Origin: Eubacterium sp. AF22-8LB
GTDB lineage: Bacteria > Bacillota_I > Bacilli_A > Erysipelotrichales > Erysipelotrichaceae
Direction: 5' to 3'
DNA: 54,581 nt
Assembly: GCF_003458715.1 (NCBI RefSeq)
Contig: NZ_QRVI01000016.1
Coordinates: 1 to 54,581, forward strand
This document shows positions 35,308 to 43,474 of the stretch, one piece after another. Each line of letters begins with the position of its first letter. Position 1 is the stretch's first letter. Made by a program: the position numbers and the translations under genes. The notes under the pieces are model-generated. The model was not told where the DNA came from. It searched no databases and worked only from the letters and a program-made list of their open reading frames with translations.

Positions 35308-36804
35308 GTGAATAAAGCAAAGGTTTATTGTGTAGCAAGTGCTGTTGCGGTTTGTGTGGCTTCGAATCCTAGCGTTGATGTACTTGCCAAGCATGTACAG
35401 CCAGTAAAATTAGAAGAAAAAGCCCAACAAGCAATTTCAGCTGAAGAATTTATTAAGAATTATTTAAGTACAAAAGAAAATGATACATATAAATTGATTA
35501 CTAAAGTAGATGAAGCAAATTATTTGTCTGTCTTAACAGGAAATAAATTGTTTATGGATCTAACTTCAGAAAATCAAGATCAGATTAAAGCAGCTTATGA
35601 AACTGCCTATACCGATGCAGGTATGAAAAAAGAAGATGGATGTACTTTAAGTGCTTATGAAATTGTAGTCGATGAAGCAAATAAATTAGTCGCAAATGCG
35701 AAGAATGCATTGGAATTATCTTTAAAGGATGCGAAAAGCTTAGATGCAAAAAACTTTACATCGGATAGCTATGCAGTTTTAAAGGCATGTATAGATGAAG
35801 CGGATGCGTTAGTTGTTTTACCAGAAGTAACGATTGAACAGCTTTCGAATGAACAAGTTAATTTAGAAAATGCCAAAAAAGCTTTGGTCAATATTTCAGG
35901 CTTAAATGCATTGACAGATCAATCAAGTACATACAATAAGGATGATTATACAAAAGAAAGCTATAATGTGTATGAAAAGACATTGGAACATGCTTTAACA
36001 GTATTGAAGAATGCTGCTAGTACGTATGATGAAGTAAATAAGGCACAGGATGCATTAAATCAAGCTGTGGCCAAATTAACGAAAAAGGCGGATTTTTCGG
36101 CTTTAAAAGATAAAGTAGCTGAGGGCTATGACTTTTTAAAGACAGATAAAGATATGCTTACAGAAGCATCTTACAATAACTTTAAAAAGGAATTAGAGGC
36201 ATGTGATGTGGTTCTTCAAAATGATGCTTCAACACAGGATGAAGTAGATAAAATGTTAGATGAGTTAAATGCTTATTTTGACAACAATGATAACTTTGAA
36301 TATACAACTGTTACATTGGATGTAAAAGATGAATCAAAGAATGTTCAACAAAATGTAACTGTTGATGTACCTGTCAAACAACAGGTTACTCAAGAACAGC
36401 CAAAAGTTGTACCAACACCTCAAACTAAAAGTGTTCCAACTACTTCTAAACAGGCAACGACAGTGGCTGCAGAAAACTTTATTAAGACGTATTTAACAAG
36501 CTCAAGTGGAAATGTATTTGCGATGGCAAATAGCTATAATTATCAAAAAATTCTATCTGGTATGCCAAGCTGGATGCAATTATCGGCTGCAGATCGTAGT
36601 GCTGTGAACGCTGAATTGGTAAGCAAGGGCGGTAAAAACTATCGTGAACTTGTAAAAGAAGCTCAGACTTATAGTATGAATACAAGAAAAAGTGGATTAA
36701 TCAATACAGCTACAAATACAAATGTAACGCTTTACGCATGGTTATGTGCAATGTCATTAGGTATGTTAACATTTGTGTTAAAACGTCTAAGAAAACAAGA
36801 TTAA
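35308..36804 (+). CDS. Surface protein with FIVAR-like repeats and bookend modules
   Basis: A 498-residue secreted protein. The signal peptide covers about residues 1-28 (KVYCVASAVAVCVASNP). An N-terminal module (AEEFIKNYLSTKENDTYKLI) is followed by three FIVAR-like helical repeats of about 65 residues (near 115-185, 190-265 and 268-335), a Gln/Pro/Thr-rich linker, and a second copy of the first module (AENFIKTYLTSSSGNVFAMA to MQLSAADRSAVNAELVSKGG). It ends in a membrane helix with a basic tail (VLKRLRKQD). No LPxTG is present; a weak LINTA lies just before the helix, so sortase anchoring is doubtful. GTG start with GGAGGG upstream. It is probably an adhesin-like wall protein. Confidence 0.75.
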   Translation: MNKAKVYCVASAVAVCVASNPSVDVLAKHVQPVKLEEKAQQAISAEEFIKNYLSTKENDTYKLITKVDEANYLSVLTGNKLFMDLTSENQDQIKAAYETAYTDAGMKKEDGCTLSAYEIVVDEANKLVANAKNALELSLKDAKSLDAKNFTSDSYAVLKACIDEADALVVLPEVTIEQLSNEQVNLENAKKALVNISGLNALTDQSSTYNKDDYTKESYNVYEKTLEHALTVLKNAASTYDEVNKAQDALNQAVAKLTKKADFSALKDKVAEGYDFLKTDKDMLTEASYNNFKKELEACDVVLQNDASTQDEVDKMLDELNAYFDNNDNFEYTTVTLDVKDESKNVQQNVTVDVPVKQQVTQEQPKVVPTPQTKSVPTTSKQATTVAAENFIKTYLTSSSGNVFAMANSYNYQKILSGMPSWMQLSAADRSAVNAELVSKGGKNYRELVKEAQTYSMNTRKSGLINTATNTNVTLYAWLCAMSLGMLTFVLKRLRKQD

Positions 36805-36823
36805 GGGCTATGGCCCTTTTTTT
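36803..36823 (+). terminator. Terminator of the surface-protein gene
   Basis: AAGGGC/GCCCTT stem with a 4-base loop and a run of T, overlapping the stop codon. Confidence 0.8.
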
Positions 36824-36836
36824 CATGCTTAAAAAT

Positions 36837-36845
36837 TGTTATAAT
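36837..36845 (+). promoter_or_regulatory. Extended -10 promoter
   Basis: TGTTATAAT at 36837-36845, 24 bases before the RDD-PHP start. No clear -35. Confidence 0.55.
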
Positions 36846-36869
36846 AGTGCGAGAAAGGCTTATGATTTT

Positions 36870-38375
36870 ATGAAAAAACAGAAATACAATGTTAAAGATT
36901 TAACTCTAGCATATTTCCAGAAAAAATCGAAATTGTATCGTGCAGGTGGATACAAATATGCCACTCCATTAAAGCGAAGTGTAGCGGATTATCAAAATCA
37001 TTTCTTTGCATTCTTAATGGATATCAATATTTGTTTGTTGCCTGTTTATATATGGGTTATTGAATTTTTATTAATTATGTGTGGATTGATTCCACCACAT
37101 TTCTTTGATTTATTATTCTATTTGATGTTCGCATTACTTTTTGTCTCAAGTGTACTATTGTTGGCATTTTTTACGGCACGAACAAATGGACAGTCATTTG
37201 GATATGCTATGATGGATCTAAAATTGGTAAATAGAAGTAAGAAGGAGGCTATGCCTTTACAGCTAATTTTAAGACAAGCTCTAGGTTTTGGACTTCCACT
37301 TATGATTTTAGGATTTTTCTTTCAGGTGCCAGGTGTCATCGCATGGTGGGTTTTAAATGGAATTGTTGTGTTGATTACACCAAATCAACAAACGTTATTT
37401 GATTTGATTTTTGGCTTGGTTACTGTAAATGAACCGGATCAGGATATTCGTTTTGAAGTTAAACAAGAACCTGAAAAAGAAGAGCTAACAATTACTCCAA
37501 TTGATTTACATATCCGCTCAAATTATAGTGATGATGGATATTATGATGTAGAAGAGTTGTTTAAGCAGGCAAAGGAAAATAAATTGGAAGTCATTTCCAT
37601 CACAGACCATAACTGTGCAAGAGCCAATGCGGCTGCAATGCGTTTTTCAAGTCTTTATAACATCCAATACATTCCTGGTGTTGAAATTGATGCCCAATAT
37701 AAAAGAATGCGTGTACGTATTTTAGGATATTATATTGATTGGACAAACGAAGTGTTTGAGGTGTTAGAACAAAACTCATTAAAGCGAGAAAAAGAGCTTT
37801 CGATGGAACGTGTTCAAAAATTTGAAAATTATTCTGGTATTCGAATTGATGTAAATTCTTTGATTTCAAATTCGCGCTTCCAGACAATTACGCCGAATGA
37901 AATCACAAAAATGGTATTCCATAACGAAAGAACGCGTTTATTACCATTTGTAAAGAAATATATTGATGGCTGCGAAAGTGAAAGTGTGGCAATGGCGCGC
38001 TTTGAATCGGATGTGTTTGGTAAGAACGGCCCTTGTTATGTCAAGGCAAGCTATCCAAGTGCGCAAGCTGTTATTAATGCGATTCATAATGCGGGTGGAA
38101 TAGCTGTTTTATCAAGCTGGCATTTAGATTATATTTCAGATGAAGTATTAGAAGAAATCGTTGATTTAGGTATGGATGGAGTGGAATGCTTCTCAAATGA
38201 TATTCATGAACAAACGGTTGCGGCAGCATTAAAGATAGTTTCGCAACGTAAATTATTTGTTTCTTGTGGTAGTGACTATCATGGTCCTACAAAGCCTAAA
38301 TATCATATGGGTGTTTCAAATTGTCCACAAAAGGCTTTGCCGCTTGTACGAATTTTGACAAAAGCGGCGAAATAA
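36870..38375 (+). CDS. RDD-family membrane domain fused to a PHP-domain phosphoesterase
   Basis: A 501-residue fusion. The N-terminal half is an RDD domain with four or so membrane helices (FAFLMDINICLLPVYIW, RTNGQSFGYAMMDLKLVN). The C-terminal half, from about residue 212, is a PHP metal-dependent phosphoesterase: LHIRSNYSDDG, ISITDHNCA, YIPGVEIDA, LSSWHLDYIS and SCGSDYHG. The first motif is normally D-L-H-x-H-S; here the second His is Arg216 (codon CGC, 37515-37517), while all other ligands are present. PHP domains hydrolyse nucleotide or nucleoside phosphates. A membrane-tethered PHP is uncommon. ATG 36870 follows GAAAGG and an extended -10; upstream in-frame codons overlap the previous gene. 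Confidence 0.78.
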   Translation: MKKQKYNVKDLTLAYFQKKSKLYRAGGYKYATPLKRSVADYQNHFFAFLMDINICLLPVYIWVIEFLLIMCGLIPPHFFDLLFYLMFALLFVSSVLLLAFFTARTNGQSFGYAMMDLKLVNRSKKEAMPLQLILRQALGFGLPLMILGFFFQVPGVIAWWVLNGIVVLITPNQQTLFDLIFGLVTVNEPDQDIRFEVKQEPEKEELTITPIDLHIRSNYSDDGYYDVEELFKQAKENKLEVISITDHNCARANAAAMRFSSLYNIQYIPGVEIDAQYKRMRVRILGYYIDWTNEVFEVLEQNSLKREKELSMERVQKFENYSGIRIDVNSLISNSRFQTITPNEITKMVFHNERTRLLPFVKKYIDGCESESVAMARFESDVFGKNGPCYVKASYPSAQAVINAIHNAGGIAVLSSWHLDYISDEVLEEIVDLGMDGVECFSNDIHEQTVAAALKIVSQRKLFVSCGSDYHGPTKPKYHMGVSNCPQKALPLVRILTKAAK

Positions 38376-38377
38376 AT

Positions 38378-38407
38378 TTGCTCAATATGCACTTTATAGC
38401 GTATAAT
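38378..38407 (+). promoter_or_regulatory. Promoter of the T-box leader
   Basis: TTGCTC (38378-38383), an 18-base spacer, and TATAAT (38402-38407), directly upstream of the T-box. Confidence 0.65.
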
Positions 38408-38414
38408 AGAGCAG

Positions 38415-38628
38415 TCAATAAGCTAAGAAAAGAAGAGTATTTATATAGAGTTCTGTAGAGAGCAGATAATTTTGGTGAAAATCTGTGTGCAATATATAGA
38501 GAATATGGTCTTGGAGCTTCTTTATCGATAGGTAGGTAAAGACGTATGCTGGCGTTAACAGCTTGAGGTGTGAAAACACAAACTAAGGTGGTACCACGAA
38601 GCTTTCGTCCTTGGATGAAAGCTTTTTT
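38415..38628 (+). promoter_or_regulatory. T-box leader of metG
   Basis: A leader of about 210 bases with the hallmark T-box sequence AAGGTGGTACCACG (38585-38598), which pairs with the CCA end of uncharged tRNA. It is followed by a terminator stem AAGCTTTCGTCC/GGATGAAAGCTT and six T (38599-38628). The antiterminator and terminator share bases as expected. A stem I-like region precedes it. ATG at 38515-38517 in GAATATGG is the candidate methionine specifier, which fits the MetRS gene downstream. When tRNA-Met is uncharged, transcription should read through into metG. Confidence 0.88.
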
Positions 38629-38654
38629 AATTTTTATGATAGGAGGAAATATAG

Positions 38655-40595
38655 ATGACACAAAAGAAAGAACCATTTTATTTAACAACGGCCATTGCGT
38701 ATACATCAGGTAGACCTCATATTGGAAATACATATGAAATTATTTTATCTGATGCGATTGCTCGTTTTAAAAGAGCACAGGGATACGATGTATTCTTCCA
38801 GACAGGTACGGATGAGCATGGTGTAAAAATTGAAGAAAAGGCAAAGGCTGCTGGTGTAAGTCCACAAGAATTTGTGGATGACGTAGCTGCTCAAATTAAA
38901 TCAAACTGGGATTTGATGAATACTAGTTATGATTATTTTGTACGTACAACAGATGATTATCATGTTAAAGAAGTACAAAGCATTTTTAAACGCTTATACG
39001 ATCAAGGAGATATTTATAAAGGAACATACGAAGGATGGTATTGTACGCCTTGTGAATCTTTCTGGACAGAGTCTCAGTTGGTCGATGGATGTTGTCCTGA
39101 TTGCGGTCGTCCTGTTAAAAAGGCAAAGGAAGAAGCTTACTTCTTTAATATGCAAAAATATGCAGATCGTTTGATCAAATATATTGAGGATCATCCTGAT
39201 TTCATTCAGCCAGAATCACGTAAGAACGAAATGTTAAACAACTTCTTGCGTCCAGGACTACAAGATCTTTGTGTTTCTCGTACATCATTTACTTGGGGTG
39301 TGCCTGTAGATTTTGATCCAAAACATGTTGTATATGTATGGATCGATGCTTTAAGTAACTATATTACTACGCTTGGTTATCATGCGAATGGTAAAAGTGA
39401 TGAAAAATTCAATAAGTACTGGCCTGCAACGCATATTATCGGAAAAGATATTTTGCGTTTCCATACAATCTATTGGCCAATTATTTTAATGGCATTAGAT
39501 TTACCTTTACCTAAAAAGGTATTTGGTCACCCATGGTTATTAACGGGAAGTGACAAAATGTCTAAATCAAAAGGTAACGTAATCTATGCAGAAGATTTAG
39601 TAGCTCACTTTGGTGTAGACGCTGTTCGTTACTACTGCTTACATGAAATGCCTTTTGCCCAAGATGGAACAATCACTTGGGAATTGATGATTGAAAGAAT
39701 TAATTCAGACTTAGCGAATATTTTAGGAAACTTAGTATCTCGTACAATTGCGATGTCAAATAAATACTTTGGTGGCTTAGTCACAAATCCAAATGTATGT
39801 GAACCTGTTGATGAAGAACTAAAGGCTTGTGCTTTAGAGACTAAGAAGAAAGTAGAAGCTAAAATGGATGAGCTTCGTGTAGGAGATGCATTGGATGAAG
39901 TATTCACATTACTACGTCGTACTAATAAGTATATTGATGAAACAATGCCTTGGGTACTAGCTAAGGATGAATCAAAACAGGATCGTTTAGCTACAGTTCT
40001 ATATAACTTGTTAGAATCTATCCGTATTTCAGCTGTATTGTTACATTCATTCTTGCCTGAAACGGCAGATAAGATGTTCGCATATTTAAATACAAAGGTA
40101 ACGGATTTAGATTCTTGCGATTCATTTGGAAACCTAGAAACAGATATTCATGTTGTTGAAAAGTGTGAACCATTGTTTGCACGTATTGATGAAAAGAAAT
40201 TTATGGAAGAGTTCAACAAAGAAAAAGAAGCAGCTAAAAAAGAAGAACCTAAAAAAGAAGAGCCAAAGGTTGAAGAAGTTACAATTGATGATTTTGCGAA
40301 GCTTCAATTTAAAGTGGGTACAATCGTTAAATGTGAACCACATCCAAAGGCAGACCGTTTATTGGTAGAACAAATTGATTTAGGTGGTGAAGTTCGCCAG
40401 GTTGTTAGTGGAATTGCGAAACACTACAAGCCAGAAGATTTGGTTGGAAAACAGGTTGTGGTTGTCACAAATCTAAAACCAGTTAAATTACGTGGCGTAG
40501 AATCATATGGTATGATTTTGTGTGCTACAGATGATAAAGACTTGTCATTTGTCACAGTCGCAAAAGAAATGCCTAACGGTGTAACTGTTCGCTAA
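38655..40595 (+). CDS. metG: Methionyl-tRNA synthetase
   Basis: A 646-residue class I synthetase that charges tRNA-Met. The HIGH motif is PHIGNTYE, the KMSKS loop is DKMSKSKGN, and a zinc knuckle is formed by CTPCESFWTESQLVDGCCPDCG. A Lys/Glu-rich linker (EAAKKEEPKKEEPKVEEV) leads to a C-terminal Trbp111-like tRNA-binding OB domain (LQFKVGTIVKCEPHPKADRL, SYGMILCATDD), as in Bacillus MetS. The start lies behind AGGAGG, directly after the T-box terminator. The stop codon overlaps the next start (TAATG). Confidence 0.97.
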   Translation: MTQKKEPFYLTTAIAYTSGRPHIGNTYEIILSDAIARFKRAQGYDVFFQTGTDEHGVKIEEKAKAAGVSPQEFVDDVAAQIKSNWDLMNTSYDYFVRTTDDYHVKEVQSIFKRLYDQGDIYKGTYEGWYCTPCESFWTESQLVDGCCPDCGRPVKKAKEEAYFFNMQKYADRLIKYIEDHPDFIQPESRKNEMLNNFLRPGLQDLCVSRTSFTWGVPVDFDPKHVVYVWIDALSNYITTLGYHANGKSDEKFNKYWPATHIIGKDILRFHTIYWPIILMALDLPLPKKVFGHPWLLTGSDKMSKSKGNVIYAEDLVAHFGVDAVRYYCLHEMPFAQDGTITWELMIERINSDLANILGNLVSRTIAMSNKYFGGLVTNPNVCEPVDEELKACALETKKKVEAKMDELRVGDALDEVFTLLRRTNKYIDETMPWVLAKDESKQDRLATVLYNLLESIRISAVLLHSFLPETADKMFAYLNTKVTDLDSCDSFGNLETDIHVVEKCEPLFARIDEKKFMEEFNKEKEAAKKEEPKKEEPKVEEVTIDDFAKLQFKVGTIVKCEPHPKADRLLVEQIDLGGEVRQVVSGIAKHYKPEDLVGKQVVVVTNLKPVKLRGVESYGMILCATDDKDLSFVTVAKEMPNGVTVR

Positions 40596-40777
40596 TGAAT
40601 GATAAACAAAAGGTTGTTTTTAAACAATTACAGCTTGCAGGGCTTGGCATTGTTGTCTTTGTGTTCGGCTTGTTGTATCAAGAAAAAGCCATTTCTATTG
40701 TAGGAATCTTTATCTTGGTTTTTGGTTTAATAAGAACCTACTATATTAAAAAAGTGATCGATAAATTAGATGAGTAA
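40595..40777 (+). CDS. Small two-helix membrane protein
   Basis: A 60-residue protein with two hydrophobic segments (about residues 12-28 and 32-47, LGIVVFVFGLLY and ISIVGIFILVFGLI) flanked by Lys-rich ends. I do not recognise a family. Its ATG shares a base with the metG stop codon (TAATG), so it is translated by coupling and controlled with metG by the T-box. It ends at a terminator. Confidence 0.68.
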   Translation: MNDKQKVVFKQLQLAGLGIVVFVFGLLYQEKAISIVGIFILVFGLIRTYYIKKVIDKLDE

Positions 40778-40796
40778 ACAATGCTCATCTTTTTTT
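40768..40796 (+). terminator. Terminator of the metG operon
   Basis: Stem AGATGAG/CTCATCT with a 9-base loop followed by six T, overlapping the stop codon of the small protein. Confidence 0.88.
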
Positions 40797-40803
40797 CTTG
40801 TAC

Positions 40804-40827
40804 AAAAAAAGGCGATCAGCTCGCCTT
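40804..40827 (-). terminator. Terminator of the second GGDEF gene
   Basis: Stem AAGGCGA/TCGCCTT with a 5-base loop; on the minus strand it is followed by seven T. Confidence 0.85.
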
Positions 40828-40829
40828 GA

Positions 40830-41957
40830 TTACTGCATTAAACGATGCATATTTTTAGCTTCATACATAGAATCGTCCATAGCCGATAAGAATGCATCGA
40901 TATTTTTACCATTAAATTTAGTTATTCCAATCGAGAAAGATAGATGGAATGGTTCTTTGCCATGAATATTAAATTGACGAACATTGTTTTCAATCCGTTT
41001 TTTCAATTTAATAGCTTCAGCATCGGACTGTAATTTTGCGAAAATGACAAATTCATCACCACCCATACGAATGGCGACTGAATCTTTATCGATTGAATGT
41101 AGTAGAATTTTACCGAATTGAATAATGGCATGATCACCTTTTAGATGTCCATATGTATCGTTGATAACTTTAAATTCATTGATATCCAATAAGAATCCAT
41201 ATACATGTTTAGTTTTATCATTTTGTAGTTTATTTAAATAATGGTTCATGTATTTCCGATTGTATAATCCTGAAAGATCATCGATAAAGGATATGGATAT
41301 TTGAAATTCAATATAAACTAAGATAAATGCGATTGCGATACATAGCCAGATTGTGGAAATTCCAAAGAATAAGCCTTGAATCATAGTGCCTATCATGCAC
41401 GGAATGATAAAGTAGTAAATAGGAAAGAATTCGACTAAAATAGAATCATTTTTAGCTTTTTGAACAGTATACATACTTTCAATGTAATACATAAAGACTA
41501 TAATATATAAAATAAAATTAACAGGGCCACGAGTATATTCGTTTTTCTTTGAAATATCGAAAATAATACCTGTACCACATAAATTGATAATTAATAAAAT
41601 CATAGCGATGATAAGTGGAATGGCTAAAATTTTCGATTTCTTTTTGATACGATTAAAATTTCTATAAATATGATATTCTACGAATAGACACCAACAATAA
41701 CCGATTATAATTGAGATACCTGCGGCTATTGTATTTGAGATATATTGAAGAATATAAAATAGAAATCCAATTTTACCATCAATCAAAAAACTAAGTGTTT
41801 CACATAGAGTAGCGGTAAAAGTAACAATCAAGAGGAGGTTGTATGTTTTTTCATCGAATCGATTTGTTTGATCAATTCGTATTCTATATAAGAGTAAAAA
41901 AAGAACTAAAAACGCACCAGTCCCGTTTGCGACCAATATCTCGGGTATGTTGATCAT
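40830..41957 (-). CDS. Membrane GGDEF-domain protein (diguanylate cyclase), second
   Basis: A 375-residue protein with about seven N-terminal membrane helices followed by a GGDEF domain. The active site RMGGDEFVIFAK is intact, and DLSGLYNRKYMNHYL and FLLDINEFKVINDTYGHLKG hold the nucleotide and metal residues. The inhibitory RxxD is replaced (DKDS), as in the GGDEF protein at 32313. ATG 41957 is preferred because GGAG lies 6 bases upstream; the longer frame adds 21 residues without a site. The gene is isolated and convergent with metG. Two such membrane sensors suggest working cyclic-di-GMP signalling; no EAL or HD-GYP gene is in the window. Confidence 0.88.
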   Translation of the reverse strand: MINIPEILVANGTGAFLVLFLLLYRIRIDQTNRFDEKTYNLLLIVTFTATLCETLSFLIDGKIGFLFYILQYISNTIAAGISIIIGYCWCLFVEYHIYRNFNRIKKKSKILAIPLIIAMILLIINLCGTGIIFDISKKNEYTRGPVNFILYIIVFMYYIESMYTVQKAKNDSILVEFFPIYYFIIPCMIGTMIQGLFFGISTIWLCIAIAFILVYIEFQISISFIDDLSGLYNRKYMNHYLNKLQNDKTKHVYGFLLDINEFKVINDTYGHLKGDHAIIQFGKILLHSIDKDSVAIRMGGDEFVIFAKLQSDAEAIKLKKRIENNVRQFNIHGKEPFHLSFSIGITKFNGKNIDAFLSAMDDSMYEAKNMHRLMQ

Positions 41958-42165
41958 ATTAAGCTCCATTTCTTTTTGGTTATTTAATTTAATGATAATC
42001 CTCTTTAAAGGAACTTGCAAATAAAATGAAGTGATGAATGTAAATAAAACTTTACAAAGATTAAATATAAATTAAGCATATGCTAAATGTCTGTTCAATC
42101 GTATGTGTGCCTATTGTACTTTATATAAAGCGAATTATACTGAAAGTGAAAAGAGAGGTACACAT

Positions 42166-42339
42166 ATGGAAACAATTAAAAATTCATTGATAGAAATCAT
42201 TCTCATTCTACTTTGCGCATGTACCGTTTTCATTTATAAAGTGCCAGATACTTTCGGTAATTGGTTATTAAATACAGTGGTGCTGGTTGTGATGGGTATA
42301 TGTCTAATAAGAATAGCACTGCATATGCTAAATAAATAA
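42166..42339 (+). CDS. Small two-helix membrane protein
   Basis: A 57-residue protein with two membrane segments (IEIILILLCACTVFIY and WLLNTVVLVVMGICLIRIAL). No family recognised. It has an AGAGAGG site before ATG 42166. It is separated from the next small gene by a strong terminator, so it is its own unit. Upstream lies a 145-base AT-rich gap with the palindrome AGCATATGCT at 42075-42084; the 13-mer GCATATGCTAAAT there recurs at the end of this gene. Confidence 0.6.
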   Translation: METIKNSLIEIILILLCACTVFIYKVPDTFGNWLLNTVVLVVMGICLIRIALHMLNK

Positions 42340-42353
42340 TTTTGTTAAAAATG

Positions 42354-42383
42354 AAAGGGCTTTTTCTAGGGAAAAGCCCTTTT
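42354..42383 (+). terminator. Terminator before the orphan PTS genes
   Basis: Perfect 11-bp stem AAAGGGCTTTT/AAAAGCCCTTT with a 7-base loop and T tail. Confidence 0.88.
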
Positions 42384-42401
42384 CTGGTGTATAGTATACA
42401 T

Positions 42402-42680
42402 ATGAAAAGGTTTTTAAAAAATATTGCACAAGGTATGTATGATGGACTACAGGAAAACGAAGCTACACATAATCAATATAGTTTTCAAGAAATCTATGAT
42501 GTAATCCAGGAATTTGTATCCTATATTTTTGTTGGCTTGATCTTAAGCGTAGGAGCTGTTTTTGGATATCCTTATTATAAGACATTTATATCGTTAGGTG
42601 CGGTACTCCTTCTTGTATGGGCTTTTATCTTGTATTATTTTTTAAATTCTAAAGACTTCAAAAAAATAAAAAGGAAATGA
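42402..42680 (+). CDS. Small membrane protein preceding orphan EIIC
   Basis: A 92-residue protein with a charged N-terminal helix (NIAQGMYDGLQENEATHNQY) and two membrane segments (about 46-61 and 66-83), ending in a Lys-rich tail. I do not recognise a family. The start follows a TATAGTATAC box by only a few bases, and GGTG lies 11 bases upstream, so the messenger may be nearly leaderless. Its stop (TGA) overlaps ATG 42677, the earliest EIIC start candidate, so it is co-transcribed with EIIC and EIID. Confidence 0.65.
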   Translation: MKRFLKNIAQGMYDGLQENEATHNQYSFQEIYDVIQEFVSYIFVGLILSVGAVFGYPYYKTFISLGAVLLLVWAFILYYFLNSKDFKKIKRK

Positions 42681-42682
42681 GG

Positions 42683-43465
42683 ATGTTTATGCAGTTTATT
42701 TTAGTTTTACTTGTGGCATTTGTCGCAGGTATTGAAGGCATCTTAGATGAGTTTGAATTTCATCAACCCATTGTTGCCTGTACTTTAATTGGTTTAGTGA
42801 CAAACCATTTAGCAGAAGGATTATTATTAGGTGGATCTTTACAATTGATTGCCTTAGGGTGGGCCAATATTGGTGCGGCTGTTGCACCCGATGTATGTTT
42901 AGCTAGTGTGATCTCATCTATATTGATGGTTCATGGATTAAATAGTGCAATTGATACTCGATATGTCATCGCAATCAGTATTGCGCTTGCGATTCCATTA
43001 TCTTTAGTGGGTTTATCTTTGACAAAGGTATGCCGTAATCTGGCAATCAAACTTGTACATAAGATGGATGAAACAAAAAAAGTTTCATACTATCAATGGA
43101 TTGGTATTTGTATGCAGGGAATTCGTGTTTTGATTCCTACTATTGTTTTATTGTTGATTCCATCAACCGTGATTTGTTCAATCTTGGAAATGATTCCAGT
43201 CTCAATTTATAAAGGCTTATTGATTGGTTCTGGTGTAGTTTGTGTGGTTGGCTTTGCGATTGTAGCTAATGTATTAGGCTCTAAATTTACTTATCCATTC
43301 TTTATGATTGGCTTTGGTTTGGCATGCATGACAAGCTTGTCTTTACTATCGTTATGCTTTATTGGTGGTGGTTTAGTTTGGCTGTTTATGTTGCTGAACA
43401 CAAAAGAAACTTCCACAAAGACAAGTGATGATCCATTAGGGGATATCTTAAACGATTATGAGTAG
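42683..43465 (+). CDS. Orphan mannose-family PTS EIIC
   Basis: A 260-residue membrane permease of the mannose/sorbose PTS EIIC family. Landmarks: FVAGIEGILDEFEFHQPIVA, LVTNHLAEGLLLGGSLQLIA and LGWANIGAAVAPDVCLASVI, which mirror the TLGATLELAFMG segment of EIIC proteins. It is closer to the ManY type than to the EIIC at 8559. Start is uncertain among ATG 42677, 42683 and 42689; 42683 aligns best with the start of the other EIIC. No EIIA or EIIB is near, so it must borrow phosphocarriers or act without them. Confidence 0.85.
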   Translation: MFMQFILVLLVAFVAGIEGILDEFEFHQPIVACTLIGLVTNHLAEGLLLGGSLQLIALGWANIGAAVAPDVCLASVISSILMVHGLNSAIDTRYVIAISIALAIPLSLVGLSLTKVCRNLAIKLVHKMDETKKVSYYQWIGICMQGIRVLIPTIVLLLIPSTVICSILEMIPVSIYKGLLIGSGVVCVVGFAIVANVLGSKFTYPFFMIGFGLACMTSLSLLSLCFIGGGLVWLFMLLNTKETSTKTSDDPLGDILNDYE

Positions 43466-43474
43466 GTGGTTTAT

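Noticed and set aside
42075..42333. 13-base repeat GCATATGCTAAAT at 42076 and 42321
   Set aside because: One copy lies in a coding region; the repeat is short and AT-rich, and no function is suggested beyond the palindrome AGCATATGCT.
42384..42402. A -24/-12 promoter for the orphan EIIC-EIID unit
   Set aside because: CTGGTGTATAGTATAC lacks the GC and TTGC elements; no sigma-54 match was found there, so that unit is probably not LevR-controlled.
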